Below, one piece after another: positions 57,314-64,000 of a stretch of 64,000 nt of DNA (the stretch's first letter is position 1; each line of letters opens with the position of its first letter). The DNA comes from Pseudopedobacter saltans DSM 12145 (GTDB lineage Bacteria > Bacteroidota > Bacteroidia > Sphingobacteriales > Sphingobacteriaceae). Under the pieces are notes generated by a model that did not search any database, had not been told where the DNA came from, and saw nothing but the letters and a program-made list of their open reading frames with translations. Location: contig NC_015177.1 of the NCBI RefSeq assembly GCF_000190735.1, forward strand, positions 2,108,001 through 2,172,000. Reading direction: 5' to 3'. The position numbers and the translations under genes are program-made.

Positions 57314-57613
57314 ATGAGTTTTAAGACAATATTTATTATCGTAGTGACCGTACTCGTCACAGTGATCTTAATGCAAAATCAGGACGAGGTTCTTTTTAAA
57401 GTTTTATGGAAAGAATTATATGTGTCTAAGCTTATAATGATGCTTTCACTAACTTTCGCAGGTTTCATTATTGGATTGATACTTGGCAGACCAAAAAGTA
57501 AAAATGAACCCAGGCAAATTCCTCTGGAAATAAACAATAACAATGAGGAAAGTGCCAACTTTAGCGAAAACAAACACACCTTAAGTGAAGAAGATAGAGA
57601 TTATATCAGTTAA
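57314..57613 (+). CDS. LapA-family small inner-membrane protein
   Basis: 99 residues. Two membrane spans (FKTIFIIVVTVLVTVILM and LIMMLSLTFAGFIIGLILG) flank a short loop with NQDEVLFKVLW, the layout of the LapA/DUF1049 family. The polar tail is rich in Asn and Glu. In E. coli LapA works with LapB in LPS assembly; the role here is not established. The ATG lies two bases past the stop of the preceding gene (TAAGGATG), so the two are co-translated. Confidence 0.8.
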   Translation: MSFKTIFIIVVTVLVTVILMQNQDEVLFKVLWKELYVSKLIMMLSLTFAGFIIGLILGRPKSKNEPRQIPLEINNNNEESANFSENKHTLSEEDRDYIS

Positions 57614-57664
57614 AGATAAATCTCGCTGACGTTATTGATTAAAGATTAACCCAAAATACCGTTT

Positions 57665-58408
57665 ATGTTAAAGGAAGAACGCCAGAATTACATCATCAGA
57701 CAGATTAATCTTCACAACAAGGTTCTATCGTCAGATTTAAGCGTACAACTAAATGTATCTGAAGACACAATCAGAAGAGACCTGAATGAACTTGCCGAAG
57801 CGGGAAAGATTTTAAAAGTACATGGTGGCGCACTTTCGAAATCTTTTCAGTATCCGTTTCAGGAGAATAACACATACGCAAAAGATTCAAAAAAAGAAAT
57901 CGCCAGAAAAGCCCTACGCTTAATTAAAAACGATATGATTTTATTGGTTAGCGGAGGCACGACAATGATTGAATTAGCCAGAATGCTTCCGGATACACTT
58001 AAATGTACAATTTTCACCATAAGCCCGTTGGTTGCGTTGGAATTAGCAGAAAAACCTTCTATTAATGTTATTTTATTGGGCGGACAATTGTCTAAAAGTG
58101 CACATATCAACACCGGATCGCTAACAATTAGTCAGCTTTCAGATATAAAGGTTGATCTCTGTATTCAGGGAGCAAATAGTATTTCTATAGAAGATGGTTT
58201 AACAGATTCAGACTGGGAAGTAGTACAAATTAAAAAAGCTATGCTAAAATCGGCAGTAAAAACCGTTATTATTTGTATTGCGGAGAAGTTAAACTCTTCA
58301 CAAAAACTTCGTGTGTGCCAATTGAATGCTATAGATTATTTAGTTACTGATTTGAGCCCTAACGATCCCCTGTTAAGTCATTACAATACTCACTTGCAAA
58401 TAATCTAG
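57665..58408 (+). CDS. DeoR-family transcriptional regulator
   Basis: 247 residues. The N-terminal DeoR helix-turn-helix reads SSDLSVQLNVSEDTIRRDLNELAEAGKILKVHGGALS. The DeoRC sensor domain has MILLVSGGTTMIELARMLP and LLGGQLSKSAHINTGSLT, a sugar-phosphate-isomerase-like fold. It probably represses a sugar-use gene in response to a phosphorylated sugar. No catabolic gene lies next to it, so the target is unknown. Confidence 0.92.
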   Translation: MLKEERQNYIIRQINLHNKVLSSDLSVQLNVSEDTIRRDLNELAEAGKILKVHGGALSKSFQYPFQENNTYAKDSKKEIARKALRLIKNDMILLVSGGTTMIELARMLPDTLKCTIFTISPLVALELAEKPSINVILLGGQLSKSAHINTGSLTISQLSDIKVDLCIQGANSISIEDGLTDSDWEVVQIKKAMLKSAVKTVIICIAEKLNSSQKLRVCQLNAIDYLVTDLSPNDPLLSHYNTHLQII

Positions 58409-58507
58409 TACCATCTTAGAAATAAAAACCGGTTCCTAAAAGTTTTTTAAGCACTAATAAGTTTGAATGAATAAGAACATTTATTTTCGACCTAACGATA
58501 AATAATT

Positions 58508-59035
58508 ATGGAATATTGTGCTTTTCTTAGAGGTGTAAATGTAAAAGGGACTAACATGAAAATGGCAGACGTTTGTCGTGTTTTCGAAGATACCGGAATG
58601 GACAAAGTCAGTTCTGTCCTGGCGAGTGGAAATATTATTTTCTCTTCAGGAGACAACACAGACAATCTGAAATCTATTTTAGAAAAAGCAATGTCTTCCC
58701 GTTTTAATTATGATGCCTCTTTATTTATCCTAAGCGAACTACAAATAGCAGAACTTATTAAAAACAATCCGTACGAACAATCAAACGATCTGCATATTTA
58801 TATTTTTATTGGGAATAGAGGAGTCGAAGAAATTTTATTGAAAGAATTTCAGCAATCTTTAAAAACAGAACTGGAGAGGGGAAAAATTGTAAAAAATGCA
58901 TTTTATTGGCAAGTTCCAAAAGGAAACACCTTAGACTCTACGTTTGGTAAGGTTTTAGGAAAAAAAAGCTTAAAAGATCAATTTACATCCAGAAACATAA
59001 ATACGATCGAAAAAATACTAAAGAAAATGAGTTAG
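58508..59035 (+). CDS. DUF1697-family protein
   Basis: 175 residues. The start YCAFLRGVNVKGTNMKMADVCRVFEDTGMDKVSSVLASGNIIFSS is diagnostic for DUF1697. The C-terminal NTLDSTFGKVLGKKSLKDQFTSRNINTIEKI is also typical. No biochemical function is established. Its stop codon is inside a 22-base-pair hairpin shared with the converging aldo/keto reductase gene. Confidence 0.9.
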   Translation: MEYCAFLRGVNVKGTNMKMADVCRVFEDTGMDKVSSVLASGNIIFSSGDNTDNLKSILEKAMSSRFNYDASLFILSELQIAELIKNNPYEQSNDLHIYIFIGNRGVEEILLKEFQQSLKTELERGKIVKNAFYWQVPKGNTLDSTFGKVLGKKSLKDQFTSRNINTIEKILKKMS

Positions 59036-59064
59036 AAGCAAATTCTAACCCATTTTCTTTAGTA
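59016..59064. terminator. Very long bidirectional hairpin over a stop codon
   Basis: 59016-59037 pairs with 59043-59064 over 22 positions with a single mismatch and a 5-base loop (GCAAA). The left arm contains the TAG of the DUF1697 gene (59033-59035); the right arm ends four bases before the end of the converging reductase gene. Confidence 0.85.
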
Positions 59065-59067
59065 CTG

Positions 59068-60015
59068 CTAATAAACACTGGCTTGATTTAGCTTTTCTAT
59101 ATCCTGAGAATCTAAATTTAAAGAAGCAGCAGATAGAATACTATTCAACTGATCCTTTGTTGTAGCACTTACAATCGGCGCCGTTATAGACGGTCTTTTT
59201 AATAACCATGCCATAGATACCGCAGCCGGAGCACTATTATGTTTCGCAGCAACCTCATCTAAGGCAGTCAGGATCCTTTTCCCTCTTTCATTAAAATACT
59301 TAGCCATTCCTTCTCCTCTCACACTTTTAACCAAATCTTCTTCAGTTCTGTATTTGCCGGTTAAAAAGCCGGATTCTAAAGAAGAATAATTAATTACTCC
59401 CAGATTATTATCCAAACATAATTGCTCTAATTCCTTTTCGAAGCCTTCTCTTGCATATAGGTTATAATGAGGTTGAAATGTCTGATACCTTGGCAAACCT
59501 TTGTCCGATACTTCTAAAGATTCTTTCAGCCTTTCTGCCGAAAGATTAGATGCTCCTATGGCTCTTACTTTTCCTTCTTTAATTAATTTATCATAAGCAG
59601 ATAATGTTTCCTCAACAGGCGTTTCCAGTACATCCCAATGTGTTTGATAAAGGTCTATATAATCGGTTTGAAGGCGTTTCAACGATCCTTCTACAGTTTT
59701 TAAAATGTAATCTTTGGTTATATTTTTCCCATGTTCACGATTTTCCGATCCGACTTTCGTGGCTATTTTCACTTTTTCTCTATTTCCTCTGGACTTGACC
59801 CAGTTCCCTATAATAGTTTCAGATTCACCGCCAACATTTCCATTAGCCCAATAAGAATAGGTATCAGCGGTATCAATAAAATCAAACCCCGAATCAAGAA
59901 ATATGTCTAACAATTCGAATGAGCGGCTTTCATTAATAGTCCAACCAAAAACATTGCCTCCAAAAGTTATTGGAGATACGAAAATCCCGGATTTCCCAAG
60001 TTCTCTTTTTTCCAT
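59068..60015 (-). CDS. Aldo/keto reductase
   Basis: 315 residues of the (beta/alpha)8 AKR family. Catalytic residues are Asp in FIDTADTYSYWANG with Tyr, Lys in KVKIATKVGSENREHGK, and His in YIDLYQTHWD. IGASNLSAERL and the C-terminal SMAWLLKRPSITAPIVSATTKDQL complete the pattern. It reduces an unknown carbonyl with NADPH. A minus-strand TTTG (60051-60048), 20-base spacer and TAATTTTA (60027-60020) lie four bases before its ATG. Confidence 0.93.
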   Translation of the reverse strand: MEKRELGKSGIFVSPITFGGNVFGWTINESRSFELLDIFLDSGFDFIDTADTYSYWANGNVGGESETIIGNWVKSRGNREKVKIATKVGSENREHGKNITKDYILKTVEGSLKRLQTDYIDLYQTHWDVLETPVEETLSAYDKLIKEGKVRAIGASNLSAERLKESLEVSDKGLPRYQTFQPHYNLYAREGFEKELEQLCLDNNLGVINYSSLESGFLTGKYRTEEDLVKSVRGEGMAKYFNERGKRILTALDEVAAKHNSAPAAVSMAWLLKRPSITAPIVSATTKDQLNSILSAASLNLDSQDIEKLNQASVY

Positions 60016-60019
60016 AGTC

Positions 60020-60051
60020 TAAAATTAAGTCGTTGAGCTACAATATACAAA
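60020..60051 (-). promoter_or_regulatory. Promoter of the aldo/keto reductase gene
   Basis: TTTG (60051-60048), 20 bases, then TAATTTTA (60027-60020), one mismatch to TAnnTTTG. The box ends four bases before the ATG. Confidence 0.4.
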
Positions 60052-60170
60052 GAAACTAACGAACCTCAAAAGCAAAAAGAAGTCGTTTCAAAACAAAAAT
60101 TCACAGCTAAGTGTGGTCAACTGTATTTCTGTTCTCGGAAGAAAGTCAAAAGTGAACGGCTTATAACAAA

Positions 60171-60216
60171 AAACTTGCCTGCCATATATACAATAAGTAA
60201 ACAGACAGGCAAGTTT
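60171..60216 (-). terminator. Terminator of the right-edge susCD operon
   Basis: AAACTTGCCTG (60171-60181) pairs perfectly with CAGGCAAGTTT (60206-60216). Read leftwards, the stem is followed by a T-rich run. It lies 53 bases past the end of the small lipoprotein gene. Confidence 0.8.
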
Positions 60217-60268
60217 AAATCATGACGATGCATCAATTTAGAGATTATCTCTTCGAGTTAAAACCAGC

Positions 60269-60718
60269 TTATTTTACTGCTAGTGCTAAAACTGATTTTT
60301 TAACCAAAGTATTTTTATTAACTACCGTAACTTCCATATTTATTGCTGTACCAACGGCAACATTAGGTACTGTATAATTAAAAATTAATGAATCTGTTTT
60401 AGATTTTACAGAGTAAGCGGATTGATAAGGTTTCGTTTCCACCAGCTGATAAGTTCCTCCGGTACCAACCATAGAACGCAGTTCAATTTTGTCGATCGGT
60501 TCATCCGACCAATATCTTAAATCCAGTTTGATAGTTTGTCCCGTTGGCACCTTATTGTCAGCCTGAGCGGGTGTTACCGAAAAAGCTGCTATTACAGGAA
60601 CTTTCCCTATAACAGTGACATTATCTTTCAACCATTGATCAGCATCTTTTTCGCATGCTTGCAAAAACGTGGCTCCTATCAAAATTAAAAGCATATATTT
60701 TAAATTGAATAATTTCAT
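60269..60718 (-). CDS. Small lipoprotein downstream of SusD, function unknown
   Basis: 149 residues from the ATG at 60718; an earlier in-frame start at 60745 would overlap susD and weaken the signal. The lipobox is LQAC (Cys about 21). The rest is one beta-rich domain (VPVIAAFSVTPAQADNKVPTGQTIKLDLRYWSDEPIDKIELR) like a PKD or Ig module. It follows susD by 11 bases. By position it could be a surface glycan- or peptide-binding accessory protein, but no sequence motif proves that. Confidence 0.75.
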   Translation of the reverse strand: MKLFNLKYMLLILIGATFLQACEKDADQWLKDNVTVIGKVPVIAAFSVTPAQADNKVPTGQTIKLDLRYWSDEPIDKIELRSMVGTGGTYQLVETKPYQSAYSVKSKTDSLIFNYTVPNVAVGTAINMEVTVVNKNTLVKKSVLALAVK

Positions 60719-60729
60719 AACACTATAAT

Positions 60730-62184
60730 TTACTGAAACAACCATATTTTCACTGCCTGACTGGCTACTTTCGGAACATTAGGATTTCTTCCCGGCTCAT
60801 TATCTGCATAATTCCCCCGCTGAACCCATTCTGTACCTAATAAATTCTTAAATGGTTTCGTCAATCCTATATAAACATTGGTATCGTACTGGTATCTTCT
60901 CATATCCGTCCATGTTTCCATTTGCAAGAACAAAGCAATGTATTTTTGCATCATGATATCAGCCAAAGTAAAATTATTAGCTCCCTTAGCTATCAAAGGG
61001 CTGCTAGTATATGTACTAATATTCCCTGCACTGACACCAAACTTCAGCATGCTGCTTCTTATTCCTTCCAGATAGGCTTCGTAAGCAAGTTGCTTATCTG
61101 TTGCAAACAATGCTTCGGCTTTAATAAACTGAATCTCAGAATAGGTAATAATTGGAACCGGAGAAGTCATTTTACCATAGTAGGTATTCGCGGTAATATC
61201 AGTATTGGCCAGGTTAGCTCCCTGTTCGTTATCCTGAGTTCCTACCGGTCTGCCGATATAAACAGCTGCACCGCCGTTATCAACCAGAATTGGCAATCTT
61301 GGATCCACAAGTCCAGGATATCTTGTACCGTTCATCAAATCAATAATGTATTTAGATGGCCTGGCATATCTGGAAGCTGGGGTGGCAATGGACAGGTTGG
61401 TATACCACGGATGATTCCTTTCAGAAGTATAAGACAATTGTAAATCCTCAGCTCCGGTATCTTTGTTAAATCCATTCTTGGCATCTGCAACTGCCAATGC
61501 AGCGTTTGCCACATTTTTCTTGGAAAGATGGATATAATAACGAGCTCTGGCAGAATAAGCAGCCCTAAGCCATTTCGGAATATCTCCTTTATAAATCAAA
61601 TCGGTTGTTCCTACTCTCGAAGCAGCCAAATCTGGTAATGGCTTTGATAAATCAGTAATCGCATTATCAAGCAACCCTTTAATAGTGACATTATAAAGTT
61701 GTTCCTGTGAATCATATTTAGGGCTCAAATTTGCGGCCTGGCTAAAAGCCTCGGAATAAGGAATATCACCCCAAATGTCGGAACACTGCATCAGTGTTAA
61801 AGCTGTCAACAACTTACCAATACCCGCGTAATGGGGCAAGTTTGCCTGTTCTGCTCTATCTATCATATCTTTTAGAGTGGGTAACGCCCTTAGATAAGCA
61901 GATTCCCATATATTATCAAACCCATAGGGGTTATAAGAATCTATGTTTGCCGCTTGTCCTGAATTACCTGCAAGATATTGCGGATAAAAGTTACCATATT
62001 GGCCTGCATTCCAAAAAGAAGTTGCCGTTTGTTGAATGGCAGAAGGAAGCAAGCCTGCAACCGTAACCTGAGACCCTTTTAACTTCTCAGGATCATCGTT
62101 AATATCCAATTGCTTGTTACAGGATACCAGCAAGCAGATTCCTCCTAAGGCAAGCATAATGGTGTTAAATTTCATCTTTTTCAT
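60730..62184 (-). CDS. SusD/RagB-family lipoprotein (SusD-like_2 type)
   Basis: 484 residues. Lipobox LVSC (Cys22) is followed by NKQLDINDDPEK, a start typical of the SusD-like_2 branch. Other family segments are DNIWESAYLRALPTLKDMIDRAE and the closing GTEWVQRGNYADNEPGRNPNVPKVASQAVKIWLFQ. Met at 62175 is an alternative start. It pairs with the susC gene 11 bases upstream. The ligand is not predictable: no enzyme gene accompanies this pair in the window. Confidence 0.93.
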   Translation of the reverse strand: MKKMKFNTIMLALGGICLLVSCNKQLDINDDPEKLKGSQVTVAGLLPSAIQQTATSFWNAGQYGNFYPQYLAGNSGQAANIDSYNPYGFDNIWESAYLRALPTLKDMIDRAEQANLPHYAGIGKLLTALTLMQCSDIWGDIPYSEAFSQAANLSPKYDSQEQLYNVTIKGLLDNAITDLSKPLPDLAASRVGTTDLIYKGDIPKWLRAAYSARARYYIHLSKKNVANAALAVADAKNGFNKDTGAEDLQLSYTSERNHPWYTNLSIATPASRYARPSKYIIDLMNGTRYPGLVDPRLPILVDNGGAAVYIGRPVGTQDNEQGANLANTDITANTYYGKMTSPVPIITYSEIQFIKAEALFATDKQLAYEAYLEGIRSSMLKFGVSAGNISTYTSSPLIAKGANNFTLADIMMQKYIALFLQMETWTDMRRYQYDTNVYIGLTKPFKNLLGTEWVQRGNYADNEPGRNPNVPKVASQAVKIWLFQ

Positions 62185-62195
62185 AATCTAAAACC

Positions 62196-64000
62196 TTAGA
62201 ATGTAACATTTAGTCCAAAATAAATATTCCTTGTAGCCGGTATACCTGTTCCTACATAACCTACCGCATTTGATGCAGATCCGTAAGTACTGGATTCCGG
62301 ATCAAAACCTACAAAAGGCGTTGTAAGCCATAAATTATTGGCCGTAACAGAAACAGAAGCAGATTTAACAAAACCACTTTTTGGCAAAGCAGATTTTGGC
62401 AATCTATATCCCAAAGCTACATTCTGAAGCCTTATCCAGGAACCATCTTGGAAACCGTTATTTTCCGAAGCCAACCTATATTGGAAAGCGTTATTATAAA
62501 AATTTTGGTCTATATTAACTTGTATATCATTGGGAACATATTGTGGCGCCTGCGCTGTTCCTGTATTTTTCACACCTTTAAATACTACAATAGTATTACG
62601 CATTTCCGTTTCAGCTCCAATTCCGGTAATGTAACGCTGCCATTTTACAATATCATTAACGTAACCACCTTTTCTGAAGCTGAATTGAAAGGAGAAATCA
62701 AAATTTTTGTAAGATAATGAAGATCCTAACCCACCAATCCAATCAGGGAAGGCGTTACCTATAAGGTAATTGTCCGATAGTGGTTGCGGAACAATGGGAT
62801 ATCCGTCAGGGCCAATTAGAAGCTCTCCGTTATATTTTCCGGATGGATCATCCTTAACCCTTATATAAGGCCAACCATACCAATCTCCGGGTCTGCCTCC
62901 TTTTTTAATAATTTGTTTATTCCATGGACTTTCGGGATTGAAAGTAATTTCATTTACTCCTTCTGGCATCGAAAGCACTCTGCCTTTTGTTTGAGACCAA
63001 TTTAGGTTCACATCTAAACTAAAATCCGTGGTTTTAACCAAGTTCGCATTAAGAAGCATTTCTAAAGAATTATTTCTGATTTCGCCGGCATTTGTTACCC
63101 ACAAATCAAAACCACTTGCATAACTTACCGGAACAGGAACAATCTGATCCACACTATTCGTAATCGCATAGTTTACATCCAACATAATCCGGTCTTTCAG
63201 GAATCTTAATTCTGTTCCAAATTCTAGTCCTTTTGTGCGCTCAGGTCTTAAAGTCTCTGAACCGAAAGTAGTTACTCTCGTGATACCACTTACACCTGCA
63301 AAGGCTGGCAAGGTATTATAATAAATACCTATTTGGTAGGGATCAGCGTCTTTCCCCACCTCAGCGTAAGACGCCCTTAGCTTTCCAAACGACAAAAAAG
63401 AATCATTATCCAGCTTTAACGCGTCGCTGAAAACATAACTTAAACTGGCGGATGGATAAAAGAATGAACGATTATCTTTTGGAAGCGTAGAGGACCAGTC
63501 ATTTCTGGCGGTTAAATCCAAAAATAGCTGATTTTTATAGTTAAGCTTTAAATCTCCAAATACCCCAATGATATATCTTTCCGGCCGGATAGAAGTTGTA
63601 GTATAAACTACATAATTATTTATACTTCGAAGATTAGCCACTACGGCCTGTGAACCTGAAGTCACTAAATTACTGCGCTTTATATCGGTGATAGACTGTC
63701 CTACCAATAAAGTTGCCGAGAAATCATCTGTAAATTGCTTGGTTCCTCTCGCTAAAAAATTCGAATTGATTTCTGTGTAACCTATTCTCTGTTCAGTCAT
63801 AGAGCCTTGTCTGGATACCAAAAGCCCAACCTCATTAAAAGATTGTCTAAAATCAGAGTAATTATCAATCCCTATCTTATAATTGAAGTTCAGCCAGCTA
63901 TTAGGCGAATAATCTACGCCGGCCGTTCCAATAATCCTGTTTACATTATCGGTTAAGAAAGAGTTATGTGCAAAATAAAAGGGGTTATCTATCGCTGTGT
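62196..64000 (-). CDS. SusC/RagA TonB-dependent transporter, N-terminal part beyond the window
   Basis: The frame is open to the right edge, giving about 600 C-terminal residues; the ORF does not really begin at the TTG at 63821, because frame and sequence (NVNRIIGTAGVDYSPNSW) continue without a stop to base 64000. The visible part is beta-barrel only: LFLDLTARNDWSSTLPKDNRSFFYPSASLSYVFSD, LRASYAEVGKDADPY, and the C-terminus GIPATRNIYFGLNVTF. It forms an outer-membrane uptake pair with the SusD encoded next. Signal peptide and plug are outside the window. Confidence 0.93.
   Translation of the reverse strand, partial: TAIDNPFYFAHNSFLTDNVNRIIGTAGVDYSPNSWLNFNYKIGIDNYSDFRQSFNEVGLLVSRQGSMTEQRIGYTEINSNFLARGTKQFTDDFSATLLVGQSITDIKRSNLVTSGSQAVVANLRSINNYVVYTTTSIRPERYIIGVFGDLKLNYKNQLFLDLTARNDWSSTLPKDNRSFFYPSASLSYVFSDALKLDNDSFLSFGKLRASYAEVGKDADPYQIGIYYNTLPAFAGVSGITRVTTFGSETLRPERTKGLEFGTELRFLKDRIMLDVNYAITNSVDQIVPVPVSYASGFDLWVTNAGEIRNNSLEMLLNANLVKTTDFSLDVNLNWSQTKGRVLSMPEGVNEITFNPESPWNKQIIKKGGRPGDWYGWPYIRVKDDPSGKYNGELLIGPDGYPIVPQPLSDNYLIGNAFPDWIGGLGSSLSYKNFDFSFQFSFRKGGYVNDIVKWQRYITGIGAETEMRNTIVVFKGVKNTGTAQAPQYVPNDIQVNIDQNFYNNAFQYRLASENNGFQDGSWIRLQNVALGYRLPKSALPKSGFVKSASVSVTANNLWLTTPFVGFDPESSTYGSASNAVGYVGTGIPATRNIYFGLNVTF

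Noticed and set aside
60922-61443. 173-codon open frame on the plus strand inside susD
   Set aside because: It is antisense to a clear SusD gene, has no family motifs and no ribosome site.

Overview
The window comes from a member of the Bacteroidota, most likely a Sphingobacteriaceae/Pedobacter-like bacterium. Supporting signs are the AT-rich sequence, two SusC/SusD pairs, a one-protein hybrid two-component regulator, type IX secretion C-terminal domains, TAnnTTTG-type -7 boxes, and heparinases that look closely related to the Pedobacter heparinus enzymes. Species assignment is an inference; there is no rRNA or tRNA gene in the window.

Layout. 1-1119 is the end of a GAF-type sensor histidine kinase. 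1134-2132 is an exported alpha/beta hydrolase. 2392-26662 is a glycosaminoglycan utilisation locus aimed at heparin/heparan sulfate. A leftward arm carries susC, susD, a PL12 lyase, three sulfatases, a PL21-type heparinase II, the hybrid sensor/AraC regulator, a ROK sugar kinase and an MFS sugar transporter. A short rightward arm carries a GH88 unsaturated glucuronyl hydrolase and a second PL12 heparinase III. An intact IS3-family element (26887-28276) lies just past the rightward arm. It is followed by two tandem paralogous secreted proteins of unknown function (29189-32551).

From 32.6 kb on the content is mostly housekeeping: BadF-type kinase, CobW GTPase, topoisomerase IB, riboflavin synthase, cytochrome c maturation genes ccmB/ccmC/ccmD, glutamate dehydrogenase and a VOC protein. 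Next comes a Nudix-type regulator divergent from a glycolytic operon (pfkA, a BadF-like protein with a degraded phosphate loop, gap). After that come asnA, a leftward operon of glycosyltransferase, ECF sigma factor, rsmG and dprA, then an SDR, tgt with an LptF/G permease, and a DMT transporter. A 2.8-kb gene for a putative zinc-peptidase/beta-propeller/outer-membrane-barrel fusion follows, with LapA-like, DeoR, DUF1697 and aldo/keto reductase genes. The right edge (60269-64000) holds a second leftward susC (cut by the edge)/susD/lipoprotein set without visible enzymes.

How the genes work together. SusCD would import sulfated oligosaccharides. The lyases cut them to unsaturated di- and oligosaccharides, the sulfatases remove sulfate esters and probably the N-sulfate, and GH88 splits the unsaturated disaccharide. 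The MFS protein and ROK kinase would feed the amino sugar or hexose into metabolism, and the hybrid regulator would sense an oligosaccharide intermediate. Sulfatase maturation (anSME) and ccmA are not in the window.

Most unusual items: the degraded kinase paralog fixed between pfkA and gap; the HExxH/propeller/barrel fusion protein; the tandem T9SS paralogs; a 16-copy tetranucleotide tract that contains a stop codon; TATAGCG repeats upstream of susC; and several promoters placed so close to ATG that leaderless mRNAs are expected.
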